This document shows, in pieces, positions 48,265 to 60,194 of a DNA stretch of 64,000 nt; the stretch's first letter is position 1; every line of letters begins with the position of its first letter. The notes below the pieces were generated by a model, which saw only the letters and a program-made list of their open reading frames with translations, was not told the DNA's origin and did not search any database. The DNA lies in assembly GCA_014898415.1 (NCBI GenBank), contig RCTD01000035.1, positions 372,001-436,000 on the forward strand, in the 5' to 3' direction. Made by a program: the position numbers and the translations under genes. The DNA is from Stromatinia cepivora (lineage: Eukaryota > Ascomycota > Leotiomycetes > Helotiales > Sclerotiniaceae).

Positions 48265-51264
48265 CTACCTAAATCTAAACCGATCCTCATCATCATCCTC
48301 ACTCTCACTCTGCGCCTTCCGTACATTTGCCCCCCTGATCCTCTTAGCAGACGCAGCCTTCACAAGTGTATTCGCCGCCGCCCTCTTATTTCCAGTCGCC
48401 CCAACACTACTATTCCCATGCTTTCCATTCCCATCCTTTCCATTCCATCCTTTCCATTCCCATCCTTTCCATTCCCATCCTTTCCATTCCCATCCTTTCC
48501 ATTCCCATCCTTTCCATTCCCATCCTTTCCATTCCCATCCTTTCCATTCCCATCCTTTCCATTCCCACCCAAGCCAGCACTCCTCAAACTAGCTCCCTGC
48601 ATCGTCGAGGCTCTCGAGCTGCGTGCTGTGGATACAGGTGTAGCCGTAGGAGTGGGACGGAATATATTTTGATTATCGGCATTTTCGTCCTCTGATTCCG
48701 GTATGATTTCTGGTTGTTCGCTTGGGATGCGTGCATGCATTGGGTTTTCGGGGAGTTCTTGTTCTTCGTTTTCGGAGTTGATTTCTCGTGGTTGTGCTTT
48801 TGTTTTGGGTTTGGCTTTTGGGCAAGTTGTTGAGATTAATTCTTCTATCTCTTGGGTTTCTTCTTGTGTTTGTGTTTCTTTTCCTTTACCTTTCTTTCTT
48901 CTTCGCTGTGTATCGTTATCATCTCCGCCTAATCCCCAATTATCATCTCCAATTCCATGATCCTTCTTCTTGACCTCCTCAAGCGGTACAATAACTCTAG
49001 CGCGAGCTCTTACCGGCCCATCTTCCGCACCTCTTCTTCGAAATTTCTTGAAATTCTTTCGTCCGTTCCATTTATCATCCCATCGTTCGCTTTCATCCAC
49101 ATGTGTCGTTGTTTTCGGCGCTGGCTTAGAACGCTTCACTTCCATATCCTCAACTATTGTAAGCCTGCGCATTTCCTCAACATCGATTGTGGAGACAACC
49201 TGTTTTAAAGATTCCTCTTCAGCTCTTGCGGCTGCTTCGGCGCGTTCGCGTTGTTGCCCTGCCAGGGCTAGGATGTCGACTTCTTTCTTTTCTTTCTTTT
49301 GTACAGGCTCGGGGACTACCACTTCTTTTTTTAATTGGGGAGGTGGTGTTGGTTCGCCTCTTTCCCGACGTTGTCGTTTGAAGGATGCGGTTGTGGGTGC
49401 GAAACTATCCATGTATGATTTTTCTTGCGCGATAGGAGATGCAGGTCTTTTTCTACTTGATCGTGTTGCTCGTGTTGATTGAGATGGCTCTTCGGGTTCA
49501 ACGGACTGGGAAAACGCGCGGTAGCTATCAGGTTCGCGGTTGGGATCTTGGGAGACAAAAAGACCTTGGGATTCTTCGGGGGGTTCTTGTTCAACTACCA
49601 TGGGGGGTTCAGGTATGGGAGCTAGGGAGGCAGGAGCTGGTGGAGGATCATCGTCATCATCGTCATCATCAAATCCACTGAAACGACTAGTTACAGCTCT
49701 TCTTGATCTACCTCTTCGAAATTGAGTATCCTGTGAGACAGCATCCTTGGGAATCGAAGCTGTGATCGATGCACCAGGTGGAGTAGTGTTAAAGGGTGCA
49801 ACTGGGCTAGAATTGGGTGCTGCAACTGGATTAGACTTAGAAGTCACCTCTTCTGTTCTGCTTGCATTTGTGTTTGTTGCTTATTGTTGTCAGTAAATTC
49901 ATCATATATCTAACTTGATAAAAACTTACCAGGTATAGAAGCCGGAGCCCCAACTCCAGACATCTCGACCTCTAGAGGCCTCCTTAATAGACTCGCATCC
50001 TTCTTAAGTATTGCATCCAAGAATTCACTTTGTACAATAAGTCGTTGATCCAGATTTAAAGCAACTTGCCTAGCAAAATCTTGGAACCATTCAACACCAT
50101 CTCCTTTCGTTGGATAGAACCCTACAACCACAACGCCTTTTCCCTCGCTCCCATCTTCGAATTCACCCACCCCTTTCTCTCCTGCCACATTTTTTACATA
50201 TCTTACAAAATCGTCGACTGGCGTCTGTAAAGGTGTGACTTCACGGAAAAGAGCTTTACCACGTCCATCTGTAATAGGTGCTAGAAGAGTCTCGAATTGA
50301 GCTTTATCGTAAAACACAAAGGTATAACCATCGAACATAGTTTCCCTTGATGGGTCAGGAGCATAAGCAGTTGCTGGTTCATCCGTAGGTTCTGAGCCGC
50401 GCTCAGGAAGGTATTGAGCAGCATCTGGAAAGTTTCCTTTGAAATCTGCCTCCAAACGGGTACCATCTGGCCCTGGAGTAGTAGCATCAACAATTGCTTT
50501 GATAAATGGATCATTATCTACAATATACTTTCCATTAATCAAAGCTCGAAGTCCTTTGGCCGTATTGCGCTTTTTGACAACAACATGAGTCGTTGCATCA
50601 CGTTCGTATTCGGTCAGAACCTTAATGTCGAGTGGGCCAAATGTTGCATAAAGCGCTTCGAGAGGTTTGGCTTTCAATTCTTTTGAAGAGAACGAAAATG
50701 ATAGTACAACAGGATACCAAGTGATGCTAGATAATCAGTATCACTCATGCCAAACTAATTGATGATAGTTCTTACCGAAACAAATTTTTATATTTCCCTA
50801 TGCATATTTCATTCACGTCACTGCTCAGTTCATAGCCACCTTTTCCTTTAATTTGCTCTCCGTTCACGGTAGTACCAACTTTGGTATTGAGGTCGCTCAA
50901 AGTGATTTTTGACCGGCTTTTGGTATTTTCCTTGGTAGGAACATCAGCATAGTTTGTGACCCTAACTCAGTCGGGACTTACGCAATCATTCGGACCAACA
51001 GTTCCAACCTCTATCGTCAGATGCTGTCTTGAAACTGATTTATCGGCAATTGCGAATTGTCCATCTTGCACTCGTCAGTTGAGTTACAAGCAAAAGAAGA
51101 TGGGCAAACAAACCTTCCGAAACAGTTCTACCAAAGAGATATTTCTTTCCGGGAACGAGCCATCGCTTTTTCCCTGCATAATCTTAGTATACTCTTGGAA
51201 GAAGTTCTGATCAACGTGATTGTCTACCGTCGAAAAACTCTCCATCATTTTCTATGGTCCACAT
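48265..51264 (-). CDS. NBS1: MRN/MRX complex subunit NBS1 (Xrs2), with a one-base deletion in a coding minisatellite
   Basis: DNA double-strand-break sensor subunit that ties Mre11-Rad50 to Tel1/ATM in the nucleus. Exons: 51264..51228, 51173..51114, 51064..50982, 50930..50776, 50726..49930, 49879..48265. FHA: KKRWLVPGKKYLFGRT, ADKSVSRQHLTIEV, TTVNGEQIKG. BRCT pair: ELKAKPLEALYATFG through DQRLIVQSEFLDAI. Mre11-binding core: NGRKNFKKFRRRG. A 15-bp minisatellite then codes GNGKD repeats. As read, one unit lacks a base, so translation leaves frame and stops at 48,360 (883 residues). With the base, it would run to 48,265 (915 residues) and end DDDEDRFRFR, the acidic-FxF Tel1-binding type. The exon sum is 3n+2, agreeing with one missing base. 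The acceptor of exon 3 has an alternative 6 nt away. Confidence 0.87.
48422..48570 (-). repeat. 15-bp coding minisatellite in NBS1
   Basis: Ten units of TTTCCATTCCCATCC (+ strand); on the coding strand each gives GNGKD. Nine are 15 bp; the unit at 48437-48450 is 14 bp, lacking one C. The first 15-bp unit is preceded by a related CATGC variant. Confidence 0.95.
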
Positions 51265-51603
51265 TGTAAAAGCAGTGACACTCAGATTTAAAAGGTTTAC
51301 TTGTTTAGTCGGATCATTGAAGAACGATTTAAGAAGGGTAAGACAATGGGATAACGAACTTTGGTCTTAGGGTAGATTAGTTCGTGCAGTTGTATCATTT
51401 GGGGGAAATATTGGTAGATTATTTTTTGTAGGCAGTTAAGGTTATTGTAGGAAATGAAAGGAGAAGCCTGACGCGCAGAATCTACCACACAAAACGCCTG
51501 GTCACATGTAGATAACGATAAGGAATATCTATTAAGTAAGCATTTGCGGGAGGTATCCAAGAACCTCACCGGGAACAAACTAAATTAAGAAACAAGTGTT
51601 ACC

Positions 51604-52450
51604 TGCCCGTCTATAGAAGCCAAGATTAAGTAAGCGCTCCCCAGGGTAGCCATTCGAAAGCTTTGCAATCTCATAGGCGCCAGCAAAACTGCTCTTCAAT
51701 CTGTCTCGTCCAAATCTCGGCTAGGTCGTCGTAGCCTAAACTTGCAATCCCAGAAAGTGCTGGTAATTTGTCTTTCCCACATGTTAGAGTAGCTCCCGGA
51801 TAAAGTCGAACTCTCTGGCGCCAGTACCATTTAAATCTTTCTGCACGACGCACAAGTGGTGAGACAAGTTGTCTGGGGAATCCATCGGGCAAGAACTCTG
51901 ACGCAATTGAAGTCCGGCACTCCCAGAAAGCACCATGATCACTGAAGTGAATGGTTCGGGGTGGTAAAATCTTCTATTGAAGTGGCCATGCTCTATTTCC
52001 TAGATGGGTTCTAAGGGTCGAGCGTTTATATACTTCACCACTTCGAAATCGTGTACTTTTGGTTGTCCACCATCAGTGATCCGTGCTAGAACACCACCGC
52101 TGAAGTTGGGTGGTTTAAGAAAACAACCTTCGGTACTATGTCGAGCTGAAGACGCAGCTATGGTGATAACAGACCCTCCATAAACGGAACTCATTAGAGC
52201 CAGCTCTCTTCGCCAATCATCGTCATCGTTCTGTATGATGCACAAAGATCCAATCCACAAGAAATCGTTGTTGAGTGTTCTTGTGATGCCACTTCCATGC
52301 TCAAAATTGTTTGGGAGAATCCCAACAGGTAATTCTTTCATCAATGAACCCATATTTTCAGAGGTAAGCTCGAGATCCTTATTAGAACCTCAGCTATGAG
52401 AGTTGGAGGCATGGTATATATCAAAAGGCGAGAGTGATGTGCAAGACATG
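51604..52450 (-). pseudogene. HET (heterokaryon incompatibility) domain gene relic
   Basis: The reading frame follows the HET domain with breaks. The SHCWG-type motif reads SHS-stop-G (TGA at 52390-52392). Then ELTSENMGSLMKELP, FLWIGSLCIIQNDDDDWRRE (canonical WIDSLCI has Asp where Gly stands) and TIAASSARHSTEGCF. A second stop (TAG at 51975-51977) lies in the AWPLQ block, with HFSDHGAFWECRTSIASEF in a shifted frame. The C-terminal ASIDG block ends at 51,604. HET genes control non-self recognition in filamentous fungi; this one cannot make a complete protein. Confidence 0.82.
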
Positions 52451-52828
52451 CGATGAGTGGTCCACAATAAGGAAGGAGTATCTCGACCTGCATGCTGGAA
52501 CTTGATTTGGAGGTTTTAGTACAATGATCCGAACCTAACGACGGACATGCTACAATACCCCATACATAAAAGCCCATATGAAATGCACATTGCTATCCGC
52601 TTTCCATGTTACATTTATTCATTATTATTTCATATTTAAAGCTATGAAGAAGCATTTATGCTTGAAAATGAGAATGCTGACTAATTTTGAACACTCTCAA
52701 TTCCTATCATCTCGCGACAAACCGCCCACCGCGCAGCTGCAGTAAACAAAAAAGTAGATTAGTCAAAAACTACCAATCATCATCCAAGATGCGAAAATAA
52801 TTAAAATCATAAGCATTCTTTCTCCAAC

Positions 52829-55800
52829 TCAACCGCTTCGTCGAAACAAACTCATAAACCTCGATCTCTTCGAATCCAACTCACCAGACTCACCACTCTG
52901 CTTAGCCTCACTCCTCTGTGCCTGCGTTTCTGTACTGGTAAGACTTCTCTGTGGAGCCGCTGTAGGACTCATGCTCATACCTGACCAGGTCGCTGGATGT
53001 GCTAATGAAGTAGGTCTAAGAACTTTTGTCGGAGCTCTAATAATACTTTCGGTGGATGTAGAAGCGGATCGAAGAGCTCGGATACTTAGGATATATTTAG
53101 GGTCTTGTTCATTGATATTGTTTAGTGTATTGGGGGAGGTTGCTACTACTGATCTTGTGGGCGGTGAAGGAGTGCGGAGTAGGCTGCGATCAATAGAATT
53201 TTCGGGATCCAATTGTTGGGTATCATGATTAGTGACCTGTAAAGAAGGTTGGGGTGAACTAGAATCATTGCGGTCTTTGGAGATCTCTGATATGGATTTC
53301 ATCGAGGGGGTGCGGATTAGACTCCTTTCTTTAGAATTTTCATAACTTTCTGGTTTGAATGCTTGAGCTGTATATGGTGGTGATGGGGGCTTATTGGCGC
53401 TTCCATCGCTTTCTGGCGTAGAGTTTTCTATATGAGCACGGATGCGACGTATGTGGAGATCATTGGAAGTTTTAAGCGTGCCAGGCCTAATTGCTGGAAT
53501 GGGAGTATTATCATGGATATTAGTTGTCTTTACGGGACTCTCAGGAATATCCGGCATTTGTCTTTCGCCGAATTGTGATTTTCTTTTGCTTAGAGAATTT
53601 GCGGTTTTCGGCAAAGGCTTGTCATTTCCAGTGTGAGTTGTTCGATGGTCATGACTATTTTCTCCAGATGAATGAGTTTCTGTCTGATTTGCCATTTGCC
53701 TGGTCCAACTATTCTTTGATGCTTGTTGTATTGGATTAATCATGTCAGGATCTGAGACCTGTTGTTCTTCTTGACATATCAAATCGGCTTTCGGCCCATC
53801 TCTTGGTTGACAATAGAAGTGACCAGGAGTAAAATCTTTGGAATTTCGTGGGTTGAGCTTTTTGTATGTCGTTTCGAGTTGTTACGGTCCTCTGCTGCCA
53901 TTACTTGGTACGTAATTGTAGCATTCCTGGCAGGTGTCTCAGTTGAATCTGATAACGGTTCCACAGAGCCATGCGATGGATGGGGCGAAATAGTCGGTCG
54001 TGATAGATCTTGATCTAATTTGACGTGGTCGCCAACCATCGTGGCAGATAGCGAAGTATCTGGTCTTACTGGAGCGTCATCATGATCTTCAGGGTATTCA
54101 AAAGAGCAAACTGATGCCTCGTACAACCACGGAGTATTGAGGCTCTCCTGATGATCGGGGAAGTCTGGTGACATTTGAGCCATAGACGCAGCGTAGAGAT
54201 TTGGTGCGTGTCTTAGACCCGCATATGATTGAGGAAGTGGTGGCCAGGCAGATCGATCTGGGATAACAAATTGGCGCATAGCTTCTCCTTGACCGAACAT
54301 AGATTTGAGTAAAGTCCTAGTATAATCTAGAGGAAATCCGGCTATTCTGGCCGACTTGACGGTACCACGAAGGTTTATGACTGCATCACAAAATTGCATA
54401 GCTTCTTTCGGAAAATATTCTAGTACATCATTTAGTAGTGAGCAAACAGGCTTTGGAACTGTGAAAAAACGGTGGACCTACCAAAAAAATCGTCTGCTTT
54501 CCAGTCAGGATCATTTTCATCGAGTGGCCGATGGCCATTAAAACGTCGACACAGCAATGTAAGCTCGGCCATTTTGCCCCCTCGCTTTATCAGACCATTG
54601 ACGACAGCTAGTAGAAGATTTTCCATTTTTTCCATATTGTAACCAAAGCGTCTAGCAAACTTGAGTGCGTTACCACCGAATCTAGTAAGATCAATTTCGA
54701 TTGTAAGGTGTTGAATTCTATCCAGAAAGTTGGGTAACCAAACACTTGAGAGTGGAGTGAAAGCGGAATTGCAAAATGGTGTCAAAGTAACATGAAATTG
54801 ATATTCGGTCCAGAAATAGGTCATCAAATCATTTCTCATTAGGCTGAAAGATGCCAATCCTCCGGCAACATTTTCAAGAACATTCCAAGGTGAACTGAAG
54901 TAATATCCATGGTAGCAGTTCTTTATAACAAATTGAGGTGATAGTAGTATTGTAATACTTTTGCTGTTAGGTAAACAGTAAGAATATACTTTACGGCGAA
55001 CATTGATAGGCAGATCAAAAAATGGAGAGAAATTGTTGTTTTGTCGTGGCGGAAGACAATGCTCAAAAAGGTCATTGGAATCAATAGGCACACCATCATC
55101 AGCCAAAAGGTCCCAATTTCTGTCAAAAGGAGGGTCCCAAGGAAGAGTAGTCTCTTTGGCACTAGTCGAAACATATTGCCGTTGAGACCGTGAGGTTTCT
55201 CTGCCGCCGCCTGATGCCAAACGCTGGAGTCTTGCAGGTTGAGATTGATTCCTGCTTTTTGTAGATGAGGTACGTGATACAGCAGAAAGCCAACTCGAGC
55301 GGTTCGATTTGCTTGCATTTGACGGCGGATGAATAGTCAATAACATATCATTTTGTGGTGAATTAATTTGAGCACCTTCGGGGATCTGAAATGAAACTAT
55401 TGATGATCGCTTTGCAGTTGTAGGTGGAGTCGAGTGTTCGGACTTTGGGGTTGTTTGATTCATTATTGGTCGTGGCTTCACTCCTGTAGAATGTCTACTG
55501 GATGCAGATGACGCTCGCGCTGGAAGTTCCTTTATCGAATGAATGGATGATCTATTATTGGAAGTCGTCGAGGCAGTCTGAAGTTTTTTAGGAAGGTGCG
55601 CTCCAGCTACATATGCCATTTGAGTTGAAAGGGACCGGTTATTTTCTTGTGCTGGCACATCCTTGAGTGCTTGAATAGGATTTTTATTATCGGTACAAAA
55701 AGAAGTAGAAAGAGATTTCCTAAGTTTGCTGGCTGTGGATGCTGCACGAGTTGGAAGCTTTTTCTTTGGTGATGGAATGTCTTGCATAGATTGCACAGAT

Positions 55801-56223
55801 ATTCTGTTTTTAGGATCAAATGAATTTGATTTTGGTATTTTGCTTGTGGTTGGTGATACATGACTTGGAGTTGATTGAGCTTTCTGAGAAGATGAAATTT
55901 CGGTAGATTCAGTAACAACATGATCATTGGGAGATAGAGAGTTGGACTTCTTAAATCTGCTGGATTTCGATGAGATACTACCTGGCAGAGATTGACCTTT
56001 GTACAACAACAGACTGTCTTGAGCTGACTCAACAGAACAACCACTGGTCTGTGAAGTAGTTGGGGAGTCGGATTTTCTTGAGAGGGGGGACAATGAACGT
56101 TTGATTGACCCTACAATAGACCTTCGCAAGGAGACTGTTATTATCAGTAAGGTTTCTGATAACAGAATGGAATAAGATCTTACATCTCTTGTTGTTGGAG
56201 CTCAAATTACTTGTGGAGTCCAT
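52829..56223 (-). CDS. Large low-complexity protein with a conserved fungal core, unknown function
   Basis: Exons 56223..56184, 56134..54482, 54419..53905 and 53857..52829 (introns 49, 62 and 47 nt) give 1,078 residues in frame. Residues 1-330 are Ser/Thr/Lys-rich with diverged repeats such as SK..KSNS..P. A folded region (about 340-640) begins FSPFFDLPINVRRKVYSYC, which resembles the first helix of F-box or 2EXR-type fungal domains, and includes HLTIEIDLTRFGGNALKFA. After the third intron comes NPRNSKDFTPGHFYCQPRDG and then a disordered C-terminal third. The function is unknown. The 47-nt third intron (GTAATG..AAAAG) is inferred from frame and could instead be a sequence error. Confidence 0.65.
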
Positions 56224-57423
56224 GGTTTTTGACTGTTTGGAAGTTAAACTATGTGGGAACTGGTGGAATGCGCCCGAGAGATCGGTTAGGATGTAATTGG
56301 TTTTTTTGATTGATTGGAAAGATATTTATATTTTTCTTAGCGAGTTACATTCATTAGCAAGGCTGTGAAAATAGCATGAGTAGTGAAGTGAGAATATGAA
56401 GTTTGATTCCACTTGTGCTGAGTGAAGTTTAAAATCAACACCCAAATGCAAAACTCAAATGCGATCCTGCTTATTTCGACTTCCTCCCCCCCCCCCCTCC
56501 CCCCAAAATTCTCTCGATGAATCCAGGATGCGCTTCAAAAGGCTACCAGTATATTCATATCTTCAGACATAATATCATCACATTGAAAAACGAATGATGG
56601 TGAAGGCTCTTAGTCTTCTGAGGAGACAACGATATTGTTATTTGATTCCCATTTTACCAAAGGAACATTAGAAACACTTGAAGAAAGAAACTTCATCTTA
56701 GGAGTCTTTATGAACTCAAGCTATGAATCAAGGATATTCAAGGATTCATAATCTTTCGAATATGATTCCTTGGTGACAAAACTCATTACCCCATCTTGCT
56801 CACAATATCAACCTATAAAGATTAATGCACCAAGATTCTCAAGCATGGAACTTTGAGTTGTACTCATTAGCACACTTCCCTCGTGGCCATGTAGCCCTGC
56901 TCATGATCTGCCCAAGACCAACGAGTAAACATTGCCATGAAATGGAGAATCATTCCATGAAAAGTGATGGTTTTCGTGAATCTCCTGTCAAAACCTGTTC
57001 AACATAGAAGTCATTAAGCCTGCGGCTTTGCGCCGATAAGTATAATAAGCCGAAGGTACGATAATAAGAGGATATCGAGAAGACAGCTCCATAGAAAGCA
57101 TCGATATCAATAGAAAATAGTATATTTAATGTCATTAGATGTAGATGTAGGTATTTATGAGATATTACATGAAGCCTCTGTGTTGTGAAATGTGATGTCA
57201 CTTGAGGTCGCAATAAATTTAACCTTATCTCGGAAGAAAAATCTTCCGGACCCCGCCTTCGTCATGATAGATTTTTTGAAAACCATTTCTTCTTTCCGCA
57301 TAATAGACGACCATTCTCATTTCAATTTTCGCGCATATCTTTAAAACTTGCAGACTATTATATTTATCGCATACTCGAATAGTAAAGTCACATTTCCCAG
57401 GTCATTCTACTGAAATCACCAAA
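56224..57423. promoter_or_regulatory. Divergent upstream region
   Basis: About 1.2 kb between divergent starts, with a C-tract at about 56,487-56,503 and a GGCTTTG/AAGCC palindromic patch near 57,020-57,050. No gene is supported. Confidence 0.45.
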
Positions 57424-58148
57424 ATGAGTGCGCCACCAGCAAAGTTCGATGCCGAAAAGGCAGATAATTTCGAAGATGTAAGTTATCCTCAATCGTATAC
57501 AGGCAAAGTTCTGCTGCATATAACCTATGTTCACGATACTGACACACTGTTAGATTGAGAAGCAATTTGCAGTCAAAGGTTCGCACAGCTTGAAAGCCTC
57601 CCATATTTTACCCCGCCATTGACCCCGCAGTTAGCCGTTCAACACATGTCCACATATTGGGCAATCCTCGAGAAAGTCCGCGGATCGTCCCTACGACTCA
57701 CAAAGATTGATAACGAGATATATGAGCATTTGATGAAGGATTTCCCAGATTTCGATCCAGCTGCTACGATTAATGAAGATGAAATGAAGAGCAAGACAGG
57801 AAAGGAGAAATGGAGAAGCTTTATGATGACTTATGAGAAGAAGGTTGATGACTATAATTTTGGAACAATGTTGAGAACGAACCCGAAATTTGAATATGGA
57901 CAGGACGAGACTATCTTCGGTATGTTTTCGAAAGGGCGTGATTCGGGGGGGCATAGGGCTAACGATGGCCATGGTAGTACCTAGAATGCAATTCTATGCT
58001 TACGAAATTGCAAGGTTTGTTTACTATTACCACTTAAAGAAATATCCACTAACAATTCAATAGAAACCGCAAGGGATTAAACGATTGGATTTATGAAAAA
58101 GAGCACCCGGAAGCCAAGAAGAAGACTGCTGAAGAGAACAAATCATAA
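57424..58148 (+). CDS. PBDC1: PBDC1 / Ypl225w homolog (eEF1A folding factor family)
   Basis: Five exons: 57424..57477, 57554..57578, 57635..57919, 57978..58014 and 58064..58148; 161 residues. The sequence runs AKFDAEKADNFEDIEKQF, AVQHMSTYWAILEKV, LRLTKIDNEIYEHLMKDFP, INEDEMKSKTGKEKWRSF, NFGTMLRTNPKFEYG, VPRMQFYAYEIARNRKGL, covering the whole family in order. Yeast Ypl225w and human PBDC1 have been described as helping newly made eEF1A to fold; older databases call it a polysaccharide-biosynthesis domain without evidence. Introns have typical CTAAC-like branch sites. The exon 3 acceptor is TTAG at 57,634, not the CAG four bases earlier, because only it keeps FAVKAVQHM in frame. Confidence 0.9.
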
Positions 58149-59405
58149 ATATGAAATTTCATTTAGTAATAATATACCCTTCATCCCCATGGCATTTATT
58201 TAGCCCTGTAATTCATAGATTTATTCATGTGAGGATTTACAGTCAATTTACTATTTCAGAAACTCTTTTCCATTTTATGATCTAAAATTACTTTCCTCCA
58301 TTTTTTTTACTTAGTGGTACTATGTGATCAGGTTATCAATTAGTGTTATTTGTTGATCATTACCAATTATCCACCAATTCACACAAATACCTAGTAATCA
58401 CAATAACCAGCTACGACAAAAAAAAACCCAAGATACAGGTACAAGGAACAGACAGACGAAGCAAGTGTTTTTGCGAAAGAATATGGGAACACAAAATCAT
58501 ACACATATTAGAAAATGTCAAGAATTCTCAAAGATACAACACAAAGAAGAGGAAATGGAACAATGATGTGAAGTGCATCACAAGACAAAAGGGGGAGGGA
58601 GATCATAAGGAAATAAAAGAATTTATGATAAATTGGCATGTGGTTGGGTCTACTGTGTCTGCTCCAATTTTTGGAAGTGAAGCAGAATCGGATTTTCAAA
58701 AGAAGATTGATAGTAGGAAACCTGGAAGTTTTGGGTAAGGAGATATTAAGACTCATTCAATATGAGGGAGGTATATTATCAATCCTTGGATAGGATTTGG
58801 GAGTCTACGAAAAAGGGTGGTGAGATTTTTTTTCTGTTTTTCTGTTTTTCTGTTTTTCTGTTTTTCTGTTTTTCTGTTTTTCTGTTTTTCTGTTTTTCTG
58901 TTTTTCTGTTTTTCTGTTTTTCTATTTTTCTATTTTTCTGTTTTTCTGTTTTTCTGTTTTTCTGTTTTTCTGTTTTTCTGTTTTTCTGTTTTTCTATTTT
59001 TCTATTTTTCTGTTTTTCTGTTTTTCTGTTTTTCTGTTTTTCTGTTTTTCTGTTTTTTCACGTGCAGAATCTAGAACAGTCAGAATTCATGCAGTCATGC
59101 AGTCATGAAAATATGAAAGATTCTCCGGCATCACTTTATCAGTATTATTGAAACTCTAGAAGTGTTGGTATATGACTCGTTTATCATCTTATAAGAATTT
59201 CTAATAAGTTTATTAAATCACTTAATAATATTAACCGAACCGATGGTTATATGATCACGTGATATATTAATAATATAATTTAATATTATTAAATTTTATT
59301 ATTATATGAAATTTTGATCATATAACATATTGGAATGATTTATAATGGAATAGAATGTGATGGAAGCATATAGAACTTTCTTATTTCCAAGGTTAAATAT
59401 TATTG
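58149..59405. other. Intergenic with an octamer satellite
   Basis: No gene is supported; open frames at 58,340-58,740 have no recognisable domain and the 58,762-59,151 frame is produced by the TTTTTCTG repeat. Sequence becomes AT-rich near 59,200-59,400, next to the solo LTR. Confidence 0.5.
58826..59058 (+). repeat. TTTTTCTG octamer array
   Basis: About 29 units of TTTTTCTG. Pairs of TTTTTCTA variants recur at 58,922/58,930 and 58,994/59,002, exactly 72 bp (nine units) apart, showing a higher-order 72-bp repeat. Confidence 0.95.
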
Positions 59406-59671
59406 GTGTGACGCACAAGAGCCGTAGTAGAGCTGAATAAACAGGGTCAATTATGTTCTACAATTGAAGAACTATGGCTTGTAAGGATATATATACATAA
59501 ATACCCATTTGTGAGTTGCGGGGCTGTGTGTATGCGTTATTAGGGTCACCATTTTATTATACTAAATCGTATGAATCGTAACGCATGTGTACAGACGGAT
59601 CAGCTTATCAATTGATATGGGAGATAAGAGGTATCACGTGATTAGCCTCTTGTGGTTCACGATTCGTGACA
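59406..59671 (-). mobile_element. Solo gypsy LTR with target duplication attgg
   Basis: Same LTR family as at 24571 and 41565, inverted, 266 bp (slightly shortened). Flanked by attgg on both sides (59401-59405 and 59672-59676). Little RIP: most CpG and CpA sites that are TpA in the island are intact here. Confidence 0.92.
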
Positions 59672-60194
59672 ATTGGTTACTTTTTCATTTCATTATATAA
59701 AATAATTCTATAAGATTCGATTTAAATCGATCTTATTTATAATCATAGAATATTATCAAATATTATAAATAAGAAGATTTTCTTCAAAGAATTCATCCGA
59801 AAAATAAGCAAAATAAATTCAATATTCAATACACTTATATTTTGACTCCAATCATTATATATTCGATCACCCTTTTAAGCTATATAACTAAGTCTTCCAC
59901 TATAATAATAGTGAATAATATTATTATTATATTATTCATTATTATTAACCGATCAACCTCCTCCAAGACATCTGAAGCTACTAGTGTATTTTTGTTGGTG
60001 ACACAATTGATTTTAGAAGCCTTGTGAAGCAATCAATCCAGCTATTTTTGTCGTTTGCCCTCAAAGCAATTGAAGCATGTAGCCATTTAAGTAAAAACAC
60101 CCCGCCCATCTCACTCGAATTAAATCCATCCAACCATCCATTCCTCAAATCTTGTCCTCCACCCCTCCACCCATCTACCTTCAGCACCAACCCT
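59672..60194. other. Intergenic, AT-rich on the left
   Basis: AT-rich until about 59,950, then normal. No gene. Confidence 0.5.

Noticed and set aside
48005..48695. + strand frames with HSHPF or PSFPF repeats
   Set aside because: Translation of the NBS1 minisatellite on the wrong strand.
50962..50981. A 20-nt intron in NBS1 (GTAAGT..TTAG)
   Set aside because: Too short to splice and leaves the wrong frame; the 51-nt version ending ACCAAG at 50931 keeps the FHA domain in frame.
53858..53904. Frameshift in the 1,078-residue gene
   Set aside because: A 47-nt intron (GTAATG..AAAAG) in matching phase restores the frame and makes the total divisible by three, so no error need be assumed.
58762..59151. 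Hydrophobic FLFFCFSV-repeat protein
   Set aside because: Artefact of the TTTTTCTG octamer array; any frame through it is open.
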